Under the pieces are notes generated by a model that saw only the letters and a program-made list of their open reading frames with translations, was not told where the DNA came from and searched no databases. A stretch of DNA of 64,000 nucleotides from a bacterium (GTDB lineage Bacteria > SAR324 > XYD2-FULL-50-16), in contig JAJRZQ010000002.1 of assembly GCA_024275165.1 (NCBI GenBank), positions 1 to 64,000 on the forward strand. Reading direction: 5' to 3'. A program made the translations under genes and the position numbers. Shown in pieces: positions 26,097 through 35,340 of this stretch; the first letter of the stretch is position 1; each line of letters starts with the position of its first letter.

Positions 26097-28023
26097 TCTA
26101 TTGCTCAGCGCGGCGCAAACGCGACATGAGGGTAGTTTATTCGGGGCCTCTGGCCTAGAGGCCTTACTGGAAACCGCTAAGGCGATGAAGGAGGTTGGCC
26201 TGGAGGGGCGGATCTTCGACCTCCCCTGCAACGCGCGCGATTTGACCCAAGCGAGCCCCTTTTCGATTCGCAGCGGCTTTGCCTTAAATCCCTTGGAGTT
26301 GGATCTTTTTACGGTGCCTGAAATCCTTGAACAGGCTGAAGTACTGGCTACCTTAAAGGAATTGCAGGCCCTAGAGCAGGCCAACTTTGCCCAAAGCCCC
26401 GGGCTCGCCTATTCTTTTCGGGCAACTTTATACCTCTGGGCTTTGCGGAAGGCTTTTGGGGGAGGGAAGTTGAAAGGCAAGCGGGGGAAAAGTTATCAAG
26501 AGTTTCAAAAGGCGGCGGCTTATTGGCTGGAGCCGTACGCTTTGTTTGAGGCGCGACGACAACTCAAAACTCTCCCCGCCCCCACTGAGCCCTGGCAATC
26601 AAGCATGACAGCGCAGGAGGAAGAGGAGAGCCGCTTCATCGTCTATCAACAATTTCTTTGTTGGGAGCAGAGAAAAAAATTAAAAGAAAGGCTGGAGGAG
26701 GAGCAGATCCCCTTGGTACTCAACCTTCCCTTTGGGCTCGAGCGTGATTCTGCCGAGGTGGCCTTGTTGAGCGAGGTTTTTGATCCTAGCCTGCAAGTCG
26801 GCTGCGGCCCCGAGCCCTATAACGGTTTTCCGGAGCAGGCTTGGGGGATCGCGCCTTATCAAGAGCGCAGCCCGGCCTTAAAAGAATACCTCTTGCGACG
26901 GATTGCGTGGTTGGGGCAATTTGGCCACGGAGTTTTTTTAGATCACCTTGTGGGTTGGTGCGGCCAATATGTACTTCCCCTGAAGCTCTCTGCAAACCCT
27001 GGGCCGCAGGGGCACTTTCTCACTTCGGACGCGGAGGAGCGCAAAGCCAATCTTTTATGGTTTTTAGAGGTGCTGCACCAGGGGAAGCTGTCCGTTTTAG
27101 GTGAAATCGCCGGGGATAGGGAGCGGGTCGCGGCAACGCAAGCGGGTTTGGCCGAAGCGAAGAAAAAAGGCTGGGAGGTGACCCCAACCCTTATTCCCCG
27201 CTGGGAAAAGGACCATGCCGGTCGCTTGCGTACCTTGGCGGAGTATGACCCCCAGGCTTTGGTAATGATCGAAACCCATGATACCTCGACTCTCTTGCAA
27301 TATCTAGCCAACCAAAAGGGAGGGCAAGCCGATTTTGAGGGCTTGAGCCAAATTGAGGAGTTCTGCCATCTGGTTTTGGGCCTCCCTCTTTTTCCTCATC
27401 AACTCCCCTTAAAGCCCGCTGTGTACAGTGAAGAAGCGGTTTGGGAGATTTATCGCCGTTTGGTTCAGGGTTGCCCCTCGCAGGAGGTCGCGTTTACCTT
27501 GCCCGGTTTGATCAGTTGGTTGCATCCAAAGTGGCGGAGCGTCAGTAAGAAAAACAATATCAATGTACAAGCCGGTACCACGGGTGAGGTGGGGAATGAA
27601 GAGGGAAATTGGAGCTTTTTCTCCCCTCCCTTAAGGGCCTTCAAGGAATTAAAAAAGGGGTTTGCGCAACTTGGCCCTCGTGTTTTTGCCCCCATGCAAC
27701 CGGTTTACGGGCTCGATTTGGGGCCGGTGCGGGGCTTGTGGTCTGCCTTGGAAAATAAAACCCCCTTGGTTTTACAAGAGGGGAAGCTTATTCAAACCGG
27801 GGTCGGGGCTGATTTTGAGATTTGCCTTTATAACCCTCAGCAACAACCGATGAGCGGGATGTTGGGACTTTCTTTTTTACCCCTACAGGGGGAGGAGTTG
27901 CAGGTACGGGATGCCGGTGCTTCGCAGAAAGTTTGGCGGCACGATTTAAGGCGGATACGCCAAGAGGGGCTCTATTACCGTTTAGGGCCCGGCCAAAGCC
28001 AGCACCTGTTGTTATGGAATTAG
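26086..28023 (+). CDS. Divergent 4-alpha-glucanotransferase (GH77)
   Basis: 645 residues from ATG 26086 (a TTG at 26053 is less likely). It shares GH77/MalQ landmarks: SPFSIRSGFALNPLELDL near residue 70, VLNLPFGLERDSAEVALLSE, PYNGFPEQAWGIAPYQ, the nucleophile region FLDHLVGW (Asp286), acid/base GEIAGD (Glu340) and ETHDTSTL (Asp399). The arginine two residues before the nucleophile in canonical RIDH is replaced by phenylalanine, and overall identity looks low, so disproportionating activity is not certain. MalQ transfers maltosyl units between alpha-1,4-glucans. It is coupled to ftcD by an 11-nt overlap and converges on the next gene with overlapping stops. Confidence 0.75.
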   Translation: MKFSLLLSAAQTRHEGSLFGASGLEALLETAKAMKEVGLEGRIFDLPCNARDLTQASPFSIRSGFALNPLELDLFTVPEILEQAEVLATLKELQALEQANFAQSPGLAYSFRATLYLWALRKAFGGGKLKGKRGKSYQEFQKAAAYWLEPYALFEARRQLKTLPAPTEPWQSSMTAQEEEESRFIVYQQFLCWEQRKKLKERLEEEQIPLVLNLPFGLERDSAEVALLSEVFDPSLQVGCGPEPYNGFPEQAWGIAPYQERSPALKEYLLRRIAWLGQFGHGVFLDHLVGWCGQYVLPLKLSANPGPQGHFLTSDAEERKANLLWFLEVLHQGKLSVLGEIAGDRERVAATQAGLAEAKKKGWEVTPTLIPRWEKDHAGRLRTLAEYDPQALVMIETHDTSTLLQYLANQKGGQADFEGLSQIEEFCHLVLGLPLFPHQLPLKPAVYSEEAVWEIYRRLVQGCPSQEVAFTLPGLISWLHPKWRSVSKKNNINVQAGTTGEVGNEEGNWSFFSPPLRAFKELKKGFAQLGPRVFAPMQPVYGLDLGPVRGLWSALENKTPLVLQEGKLIQTGVGADFEICLYNPQQQPMSGMLGLSFLPLQGEELQVRDAGASQKVWRHDLRRIRQEGLYYRLGPGQSQHLLLWN

Positions 28024-28619
28024 GCTTTACGGGTTAAGGGTTCCACCCGCAAGGGCTGGAAAAAATAGCGGGGGTTAAAGTAACGGCTCATTTCGCTCAA
28101 GCGTTCTTCAGCAAAACCGCTCACATCTAAGTAGAGCGTCCTCCCCGGAAAATTCTGGTTGATGTATCGCGCCACCTTGGCAACCTGCTCCATTTGGCTT
28201 TTTTTCCCTTGATCGGGGAAGAAGAGTAAACATTGCTTGTTTTCTAAAAGGGCCAAAAAATCGATTGCCGCATTGAGATTGATCCAAAGGGTCGAGTTTC
28301 TCGCCTCAGGGCCGAGTAGATTATAAAATTGCACCCCTCGCTCATCTTCTGGCATCTTGGCTTTCCAGGTTTGATGGAGCTGATAAATCGGCCCCTGGTT
28401 GGATGAACTGGCTTCGGCTAAGGCCCGAATCTCTACAGCGAGGTTTTGTACTTTTTTTAAGATCTTGTGATTGAGGTTTTCTAGGGGAAGAGAAAAGACC
28501 TGCTCAATTTGCTGGAGTCGGTCATAATATTGTTCAAATTCTTTTTGCGCTTTTAAGTTGGCGGAAAAACGGTCTAAGAGGCCGCGGATGCGCTGGAGTA
28601 GTTCGGCGAACTCAGTCAT
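28020..28619 (-). CDS. Unknown protein paired with the 830-residue gene
   Basis: 199 residues from ATG 28619 (MTEFAELLQRIRGLL). The frame stays open upstream to a TTG at 28730, which would overlap the preceding gene by 88 nt, so the ATG is preferred although its ribosome site is poor. Residues 1-80 are helical with coiled-coil character. The second half has alternating strands and helices (WINLNAAIDFLALLENKQCLLFFPD, GRTLYLDVSGFAEERLSEMS) that could be a small Rossmann-like fold. I do not recognise a family. The gene follows the 830-residue protein by 23 nt and very likely works with it. Confidence 0.65.
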   Translation of the reverse strand: MTEFAELLQRIRGLLDRFSANLKAQKEFEQYYDRLQQIEQVFSLPLENLNHKILKKVQNLAVEIRALAEASSSNQGPIYQLHQTWKAKMPEDERGVQFYNLLGPEARNSTLWINLNAAIDFLALLENKQCLLFFPDQGKKSQMEQVAKVARYINQNFPGRTLYLDVSGFAEERLSEMSRYFNPRYFFQPLRVEPLTRKA

Positions 28620-28642
28620 CTCAACTTGAGATTTTTTTAAGG

Positions 28643-31135
28643 CTAAAACGCCCTGATGCAGTTGCCCGGTGGTGGCGACATCGGAAGGGGGGCTATTGCT
28701 TTTTTTGTTTTTTGCGTTTGGAAATTGCAAAACTTGTTGAAATCAATTCGCTTTAAATCCCCTATCAAAAGTTTAAACTCATCGGGGATATAATATTTGA
28801 CTCGCTCGGTCGCAAATTTAACCATCTTTGCGTCCAGGATTTGATAGGCCTTAAAGGCTTGGTCTGCGAGGATCCAGCCAAGATAGGGCTGGAGTTTGCG
28901 GGTGATCTGAGCAAATTCGTTCAAGAGGTCGCGGGCCAACGCCAATTCTTTTCGTTCGGCGCTGTTTGGTTTCTTTAAGTGCGCCTCGATATTTTTACAG
29001 AGTTTTAGATCGGTGGTTTCTAGTTCTTCCAGTTTTTGCGGAACCACCAAAAAATGCACTCGAACCCGCTTGGTCTCTTGGGAGAGGTCAAACTCGTTCC
29101 CCATCGCCAGTAAAGGGGTAAAGCTTTCGGGGGCATGCAGAATCGCTTTTTGATTGACAGCTCGCGCAAAAATCGCCTCTAAAACCTCTTGCGCGGAATT
29201 GACGACCACTTCATGCAATTCTTCATAAAAGGGAGTGGGACGGAACTTTTTTTGAAAGGAGGGTGAGAGGAAGTTGAAGTACCCCTCTTGGATTTGACCG
29301 AGCAGGAATTTACAAATTCCGTTGGGGTTGGAGGATTCCTTGCCCTGTTTGGCCAACTTTGCCATGAAGTGGGTAAATTTTTGGGTGAGCTTTTCAAATT
29401 CCTCACCGAATTCCTTGGGCCCCCATTTGGGGTTGGAAATCAGGCTCAATCCGGGCTCAATCAGGTGTTGAGCCGATAAAAGGGGGTGGAAGTCGGTTTC
29501 GTCGGCATCGGGGTTGAATCCGCGTTCGTTGAGGCGGGGAATGATATTTTTTGCCTCCAGCCATTGGGCGAATTTTTTGCGAGTGATCGGTAGGCCGGGG
29601 TTGAGAACCAGTTTCTCATAAAAAATATCAAAGAAATCACGGCCAAAGCGCTTCATGAGGGATTCTTTGGAATCGCGGAACATTTTTTGGAATTCCTTTT
29701 CCAAAAGGGAAGCCAAGAGAACGCCTTCGGTTGCCGAAACCAAGTGGAGATTGAAGTAAAGCTGGGTGGGGGGTCGACCCGCATCGTCAAAGAGACTCAT
29801 GCCTTTGCCTTGCAGCTTTTGGGGGAGCAATTTCATCTGGTATTGCTCGGCAAGCATCGAACGGATCAACTTGCCTAAGAGGGGGGGGATGTTGTCCCCG
29901 ATCCATAAGGGGTAGCTGGATAAGAGCAGGTCGATATTGTGGAGCAGGTAAGTTTCTTCATGGGTCTGTTTGGAGCCGTCATAAGATTGGTGTTGGCGCT
30001 CAACAATCTGCTTGACCAGTTGATCGATGGCCTGGGTTCGTTCTTCAGCGGAGGTGTTTTCATCATTGGGGGCATGAAAAAAGATGGATTTCTTCCAGAG
30101 GGGGGGGTCGAATTGACTGCGAGCGACCATCACTAAAGAGCGGATACGCCCAAAAAGGGTGGTTTTGTTGAATATTTTTGGGTCGCGCCCTGCTAGTTGG
30201 TTTTGCTCCATCATTTGCAGGGACTTGTAAATATTGGCAAAAATCTGTTGATTGTTTTTACAGGGAGGCCCCTCAGGCATAAAGTCGAAGAGCCTTTTTT
30301 GGAGGTAGCTGGGGCTCATCCCTTGGGTTAGATCCTCAAACATCTTCGCCAAGGCTTGCGGAGGGAATTTTTGTGAGGTCACCTCGGTTTGAAAGTTCGA
30401 GGTTAATTCATTGTAACGGCTTGTTAAGTCAGCTAAAAGGATAATGTTGACCGCCTCAGCGGGGGTGAGGTCGACCTTTCTGGCCTGACTCAGTTCCTTT
30501 AATTTCTCCGCGATGTGTATTTTGATGTTGGTGAAATCCACCAGTTCGCGCGCGGTGGCCTGAAAACCTTTGGTGCGCTGGCTGCGGGCGATCAGTTCTT
30601 CCACTAGGTCGGGCTGGGCGGCAATCTCAGGGGGGATGGCCTGAAACTCTAAATCAACCTTGGCGGTCAACTGGGCCTCAAGTTTTTTATTCGAGCCCGT
30701 TACCAAGACCGAGCCCTGATTTTTATAAACTTCCGCAAAAAGTAAAGGCAGGGTGCAGGTCTCTCCCTTGCTGCGGTATAGCTGCACATGCAGCAGGTTT
30801 TCTGAGTCTTTGGCCACCCGCCAAGCGAGTTGGCGCATTCCCCTCAAGGTGCCGTTGATGTTGGTTTTTTCCTCAATGGTGACTTTTTGCGTTGGTCCAT
30901 TGGGGTTTTTAGGGTTGATGGGCCGCTTGGTCTCGACCTTGTGTACCAGTTTATATTCAAAGTGATCGCAGAAAAAACCCTTTGCTTCTAAGAGATCGCG
31001 CAGTAAATCAACCCCCTCCACTTGACGGCGGTCTTGCAGGCTGATGAGGCATAGACTTTGTTCTAATTGAGTCCGGCTGGGACCTGAACCGATTTTGAGA
31101 ACCTCGCCTTGTTCTGTTGATTTGAGTACCGCCAT
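28643..31135 (-). CDS. 830-residue protein of unknown function
   Basis: No signal peptide or membrane span. Mostly alpha-helical and charged, with an N-terminal mixed domain (residues 1-160, including HVQLYRSKGETCTLPLLFAEVY and GSVLVTGSNKKLEAQL) followed by long helical stretches. I see no nucleotide-binding P-loop, zinc cluster or known catalytic motif. ATG start at 31135 without a clear ribosome site. The downstream 199-residue gene overlaps or abuts it. Size, charge and lack of motifs resemble the 1329-residue protein at 18027-22016, but I see no clear shared sequence. Function unknown. Confidence 0.8.
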   Translation of the reverse strand: MAVLKSTEQGEVLKIGSGPSRTQLEQSLCLISLQDRRQVEGVDLLRDLLEAKGFFCDHFEYKLVHKVETKRPINPKNPNGPTQKVTIEEKTNINGTLRGMRQLAWRVAKDSENLLHVQLYRSKGETCTLPLLFAEVYKNQGSVLVTGSNKKLEAQLTAKVDLEFQAIPPEIAAQPDLVEELIARSQRTKGFQATARELVDFTNIKIHIAEKLKELSQARKVDLTPAEAVNIILLADLTSRYNELTSNFQTEVTSQKFPPQALAKMFEDLTQGMSPSYLQKRLFDFMPEGPPCKNNQQIFANIYKSLQMMEQNQLAGRDPKIFNKTTLFGRIRSLVMVARSQFDPPLWKKSIFFHAPNDENTSAEERTQAIDQLVKQIVERQHQSYDGSKQTHEETYLLHNIDLLLSSYPLWIGDNIPPLLGKLIRSMLAEQYQMKLLPQKLQGKGMSLFDDAGRPPTQLYFNLHLVSATEGVLLASLLEKEFQKMFRDSKESLMKRFGRDFFDIFYEKLVLNPGLPITRKKFAQWLEAKNIIPRLNERGFNPDADETDFHPLLSAQHLIEPGLSLISNPKWGPKEFGEEFEKLTQKFTHFMAKLAKQGKESSNPNGICKFLLGQIQEGYFNFLSPSFQKKFRPTPFYEELHEVVVNSAQEVLEAIFARAVNQKAILHAPESFTPLLAMGNEFDLSQETKRVRVHFLVVPQKLEELETTDLKLCKNIEAHLKKPNSAERKELALARDLLNEFAQITRKLQPYLGWILADQAFKAYQILDAKMVKFATERVKYYIPDEFKLLIGDLKRIDFNKFCNFQTQKTKKAIAPLPMSPPPGNCIRAF

Positions 31136-31269
31136 AAAAGGGGGCCGCTTGTAGGTTGAATTGGTTTTTGTCGAGTTTGCTCGTCTTTGCCCTTGCTACT
31201 GAGTGGGAATGTAGGATAGGCAAAACTAAAAGATTTTACTATACTTTTGAAAAAGAAAAAAGGCACTCG

Positions 31270-31947
31270 ATGACTTGGGTAAAAAAAATTTCTCCTTTTT
31301 TATGGTTTTTGCTTCTTTTCGGGGTCGTGGGTTGCGCTGAATATCGCTTTCGGCCTGAACCGGGATTTTATTACGAGTGGCAAGAGGGGGATAGTCTCGA
31401 AAAGATTGCCCAGGAGTACAAGATAGACCGCATCGAGCTGATGCGAAAAAACACCCTGATTGACCCCGAAGACTTAGAAGTGGGAATGCTGATCTTCATC
31501 CCCTCGACAAAAGCCGCGGCTTTGGTGGGAGGGGTTCGCTTTCCAGATGAAAAAGCGAGCTTTCGTTTGGCGGGGGAGGGTTTGATCTGGCCTTCGAAGG
31601 GGCACTTGAGCTCTAAATTCGGGAAGCGCTGGGGGAGAAAGCACGAAGGGATTGACATGAGTTCAGATCAGGGTTTGGATATCCATGCGGCGGCGAGCGG
31701 AGTGGTCGATTTCGCCGGGCGGCAACGGGGCTATGGCAATACTTTGATTCTCAATCACGGGCGGGGGATTCAAACGCTGTATGGTCACAATAAACGACTT
31801 TTGGTGCGCAAGGGGCAGAGGGTGCGCAAGGGGCAGAGAATATCCCTGATGGGCAAAAGCGGACACAGCACGGGGGTGCATCTGCATTTTGAGGTGCGGG
31901 TACGCGGAGAGGCGCGCGATCCCTTGCGTTATCTTCCTTCTCGTTAA
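31270..31947 (+). CDS. LysM/M23 murein-hydrolase-like lipoprotein (NlpD type)
   Basis: 225 residues from ATG 31270, which has AAAAAAGG upstream; the frame is open further 5' but gives no signal peptide. The lipobox is GVVGC. A LysM domain (residues ~38-85, EWQEGDSLEKIAQEYKIDRIEL to VGMLIFIPS) binds peptidoglycan. The M23 domain has GRKHEGIDMSSDQG, the metal ligands HxxxD and HLHFEV (GVHLHFEVRVRG). Catalytic residues look intact, so it may be a true endopeptidase rather than an EnvC-type activator. An 18-bp tandem duplication doubles VRKGQR near residue 180. Converges with the cyclase gene 2 nt away. Confidence 0.9.
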   Translation: MTWVKKISPFLWFLLLFGVVGCAEYRFRPEPGFYYEWQEGDSLEKIAQEYKIDRIELMRKNTLIDPEDLEVGMLIFIPSTKAAALVGGVRFPDEKASFRLAGEGLIWPSKGHLSSKFGKRWGRKHEGIDMSSDQGLDIHAAASGVVDFAGRQRGYGNTLILNHGRGIQTLYGHNKRLLVRKGQRVRKGQRISLMGKSGHSTGVHLHFEVRVRGEARDPLRYLPSR

Positions 31948-31949
31948 AA

Positions 31950-34217
31950 CTATTTAACGGTGAGGTGGTAAATCCCGTCCCAATTCTTGGGGGGGGCTTG
32001 CTCATAAGTTTTGCAACGGTTCAACAGCACGAGGCTTGGTCCGTCCTCTTTTTTGAGTTTAATGCATTGGGCAAAGTATTTTTTGGCTTCTGCAAACTTT
32101 TTTTTGCGGTAGAGCCGCAAGCCCTTTAAATAGTATCGGTGCGCTTGCAAGGTCTCTTCGGCGACTTCTCCCCTTTTGCCCAGTAATTCAAAGATGCGAA
32201 CGGGTTCGGATTTGCCGACCACCCGAATGGCGTCCAACTCCCGCACCTCTAAGGCTTCACCAATGGCTTGGCGGGTATGTTGCGAGATCATGCTATAGGT
32301 TTTGTATTCCTTGTTGACCCCTTCTAAGCGAGCGGCAAGATTGACGGCGTCCCCCATGATGGTGTAGTCCATGCGTTGGGCGCTGCCCATGTTGCCCACC
32401 ACCATCAAGCCGGTGTTGACCCCAATGCGGGTATGGAGTTCATGCTTGCCCCGGGTTTGTTGTTGTGCCCGCATCTCGGCTCCCTTGACTTGCATTTCGA
32501 TGACGGCGCGGCAGGCCTGCAAGGCGTGATCGGGCTGCTGTAGGGGGGCGCCGAAAAAGGCGATGATCGCGTCTCCCTCAAATTTATCCACGGTGCCCCC
32601 ATGCCGTTGGATGATTTGAGTCATTTCAGTCAGGTATTCGTTTAAGAGTTCCACCAATTCTTCAGGGGATGAGCCTTCGGAAATCGTAGAAAAGCCTTGA
32701 ATATCGGAAAAAATACAAGTCATCTCCCGTTGTTCGCCCCCGAGCTTGAGCAGCGCGGGGTTTTCGACTAAGGAGTCGATGACATCGGGGCTCAAGTATT
32801 GGCTGAAAGCGGATTTAATAAATCGTTTGTCTTTTTCTTCGCCGAAATATTTCAGCAAGGTTACGGCCAACCAACTCAAAACCAGGGTGAGGCTGAGGTA
32901 GACAAAGCTTACCCAGCGTTGGTTGTAAAGGAGGCTGTACAGGTTTGCCGCCCAAAAGACGGCGAGGGTGCTGAGGATGAAGATCGCCCCGGAAAGAGCC
33001 CTTAACTTCGGGACCAGCCAACCGGTGAGCAAGCCGATGAAGAGAATGAGAACCAAGGAGAGCATCCGGCTGGTATCGGTGACTAAGAAGTAATCGCCCT
33101 GTAAGATGTTGTCGATCACATTGGCATGCACCTCCACCCCGGGGTAGGCGACCCCGACGGGGGTGGTCCGTAAGTCCATCACCCCAATCTCGGTTGCCCC
33201 CAGCAAGACAATTTTATTTTGGAGGGCGCTTTTTTTAACGCGGCGCTGGATGATATCGACGACAGAGTAGTGCGGAAAGGTCATGGCGGGGCCGCGATAG
33301 TTGATCATGATGCTCCCGTCCGAGGCGGTGGGAATAATCCGCTTGCCGATCTTGACCGCTTCAATCCCCCCTTGGTTGGCGATGAGGGAGAGGCCTCGGT
33401 TGGTGTCGTGGCGGCGGACGACTTGCAAATCCAAACTGGGGTAGTAGCCCCCCTTGTACCGGGTGACCAGATGCACCCTGCGCACCGTGCCGTCTTCAAA
33501 GTCGGGAAAGACATTGAAATAACCATAGAGGCTGTTGGAGGTCGTGAGCGTGTCGGTATTGGTTTCCACCCCTTTTGCCTCAAAGAGCGGCAAATCCGCT
33601 AAAAACTGGTGTCCCTTTAAATGGGTGATCTGGTTGCGCTCGACCCGAGCATCATTGCTTTGGACCTCACGGGCGCTTAGGTGTTGGATGTTGTCTTTAT
33701 TGTAGAAAAAGAAATAGCCCCCCACCACTCGGTTGGTGTCGTTGAGTTCTTTGGCGAATTGTCGGTCTAGGCTGAGTTTTTGAGCCAGTTCTTGGCGCAC
33801 TTCTTTCAGTTTGTCGGGCTGATGGGTGAGTTTCATCGCTTGACGATGATAGATATCCAAAACCTTTTTGGTGGTTTGGTCATTGGGGTCGGGCTCAGAG
33901 AAGACGACATCATAACCTATGACCTTAGCGCCGTAGTAGTGGGTCAACTCATGCAGGAGCTTTGCCATGAGGTCGCGCCCCCAGGGCCAGCGGCCATACT
34001 GATCTACGGATTTGGTGTCAATGACGGCAATGGCGATTTTGCCCGAGGTGGGCTGCGTACCCCGCGCGAGTAAAATGAAGTCCACTACTTTTTTATCGAG
34101 GAGTTCGATAAAGCTACCCTGGCCCATTCCAATGAAGTTCCAAAGGTAGAGGGCCACCATGGAAAAGGTGATGATGGAAGTCAGCTTGAGGCCGGTGGGG
34201 CGGAAAAGGCTGTTCAT
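31950..34217 (-). CDS. CHASE2-domain adenylate cyclase (class III)
   Basis: 755 residues. One N-terminal membrane helix, an extracytoplasmic CHASE2 sensor domain (residues ~40-380, FILLARGTQPTSGKIAIAVID, GRWPWGRDLMAKLLHEL), three membrane helices (~395-465) and a class III cyclase domain (~495-680). Metal-binding Asp lies in CIFSDIQGFS and in VDKFEGDAIIAFFG; the Lys of DKFEGD and MDYTIMGDAVNLAARLEG fit ATP rather than GTP. A short helical tail with TPR-like character follows. It makes cAMP in response to an unknown external signal. Overlaps aroE by 4 nt, last gene of the metK-ptsH-aroE unit. Confidence 0.9.
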   Translation of the reverse strand: MNSLFRPTGLKLTSIITFSMVALYLWNFIGMGQGSFIELLDKKVVDFILLARGTQPTSGKIAIAVIDTKSVDQYGRWPWGRDLMAKLLHELTHYYGAKVIGYDVVFSEPDPNDQTTKKVLDIYHRQAMKLTHQPDKLKEVRQELAQKLSLDRQFAKELNDTNRVVGGYFFFYNKDNIQHLSAREVQSNDARVERNQITHLKGHQFLADLPLFEAKGVETNTDTLTTSNSLYGYFNVFPDFEDGTVRRVHLVTRYKGGYYPSLDLQVVRRHDTNRGLSLIANQGGIEAVKIGKRIIPTASDGSIMINYRGPAMTFPHYSVVDIIQRRVKKSALQNKIVLLGATEIGVMDLRTTPVGVAYPGVEVHANVIDNILQGDYFLVTDTSRMLSLVLILFIGLLTGWLVPKLRALSGAIFILSTLAVFWAANLYSLLYNQRWVSFVYLSLTLVLSWLAVTLLKYFGEEKDKRFIKSAFSQYLSPDVIDSLVENPALLKLGGEQREMTCIFSDIQGFSTISEGSSPEELVELLNEYLTEMTQIIQRHGGTVDKFEGDAIIAFFGAPLQQPDHALQACRAVIEMQVKGAEMRAQQQTRGKHELHTRIGVNTGLMVVGNMGSAQRMDYTIMGDAVNLAARLEGVNKEYKTYSMISQHTRQAIGEALEVRELDAIRVVGKSEPVRIFELLGKRGEVAEETLQAHRYYLKGLRLYRKKKFAEAKKYFAQCIKLKKEDGPSLVLLNRCKTYEQAPPKNWDGIYHLTVK

Positions 34218-35053
34218 GACCGCAGGGTTTGTAGGGATTCTGCCAAAGAGTTTTGCATCACTGTAACGGGCGCGGGCTGTTTCGTCCAGATTTCAAAAGC
34301 GATCGCTCCTTGATACAGCAACATGGCCGCCCCGTTTTGGGTTGCTTTGTCTAGTTTGCGCGCGCGTCGCAGCAGTTCGGTTTGTGGGGGATTGTAGATA
34401 ATATCGCTCACTCTTTTTGCTTGGGCGATCAGTTTATTGTCGGCAGGGCAACCGTCTTTCATCCCCAGGCTGGTGGCGTTGATCAAGAGGTCAAAGTCTT
34501 GGCCTTGATTTTTGGTGGAGAGACTTAAGGGGGGAAAGGCTTGCCGCAAGAGGTTTTGTAAGGCAACCGCTTTTTCAGGACTGCGGTTGAGCAGCGTTAG
34601 GTGAGCCGCCCCCGCTTGCGCTAGAGCCCAGGCAATCGCCTTGGCGCTGCCCCCCGCGCCGAGGAGGCAGATCTCCGCTTTTTTGGGGGTAAAGTCCAAC
34701 TCTGCCAATCCTCGGACAAAACCGGCCCCATCCGTGCTGTAACCGATCCACTTTCCTTCTTGGAGGGTGACGGTGTTCACCGACCCCAAAGCTTGGGCCT
34801 CGGGCGAGAGTTCATCGAGATGAGGAAGAATCGCCTCCTTAAAGGGAACCGTGACATTAAACCCCTTTAGGCCAATGAGCTGGAAGGCTTGCAGGAGTTC
34901 GCCCAGCTGGTCGGCTTGGGCTAAAAAGGGGAGGTAAACCGCGTTGATGCCCAAAGCCTGAAAAGCCTTGGTCTGCATGGAGGGGGAAAAGGAATGGGCC
35001 ACCGGGTTCCCGATGATCCCGTATTTTTCGGTGGCGCCATTGATGAGGGTCAT
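34214..35053 (-). CDS. aroE: Shikimate dehydrogenase
   Basis: 279 residues. NADP-dependent reduction of 3-dehydroshikimate in aromatic amino-acid synthesis. Shikimate-binding SFSPSM and NVTVPFKEAI (with the catalytic Lys), GYSTDGAGF, and the dinucleotide loop CLLGAGGSAKAIAWALA with the NLSLLNRSPEK-like NADP contact (LTLLNRSPEK) are all present. It overlaps ptsH and the cyclase gene by 4 nt on either side. Confidence 0.95.
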   Translation of the reverse strand: MTLINGATEKYGIIGNPVAHSFSPSMQTKAFQALGINAVYLPFLAQADQLGELLQAFQLIGLKGFNVTVPFKEAILPHLDELSPEAQALGSVNTVTLQEGKWIGYSTDGAGFVRGLAELDFTPKKAEICLLGAGGSAKAIAWALAQAGAAHLTLLNRSPEKAVALQNLLRQAFPPLSLSTKNQGQDFDLLINATSLGMKDGCPADNKLIAQAKRVSDIIYNPPQTELLRRARKLDKATQNGAAMLLYQGAIAFEIWTKQPAPVTVMQNSLAESLQTLRS

Positions 35054-35328
35054 TCCGGCTCGTTGAATCTATTTTCAATGAGGGCGCAAATTTGTTGGAG
35101 CGCCTCCCCTTCTTCCCCCTCGGATTCCCCTTCTGCGGTGACCTTGACATCGCTGCCGTTGGTGGCGGCGAGCATTAAGACCTCCATGATGGATTTGGCA
35201 TCGGCGCTTTGCCCATCAAAGTGCAGGGTGATCTCGGGGTCTAAGTCGCTGGCGGCCTGCACCAAAAGCGTTGCCGCCCGCACATGCAGGCCCAACTTAT
35301 TGCAGATTTGTACCTTTCGTTCCTGCAT
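35050..35328 (-). CDS. ptsH: Phosphocarrier protein HPr
   Basis: 92 residues. The active histidine is in NKLGLHVRAATLLV (His15) and the regulatory-serine region is AKSIMEVLMLAATNGSDV. HPr relays phosphate from enzyme I to sugar-specific PTS parts or regulators. No enzyme I or sugar permease gene is near, so a regulatory (PTS-Ntr-like) role is possible. An acidic insert (GESEGEEGE) precedes the last helix. It lies 12 nt after metK and overlaps aroE by 4 nt. Confidence 0.92.
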   Translation of the reverse strand: MQERKVQICNKLGLHVRAATLLVQAASDLDPEITLHFDGQSADAKSIMEVLMLAATNGSDVKVTAEGESEGEEGEALQQICALIENRFNEPE

Positions 35329-35340
35329 GGAACAGACCCT

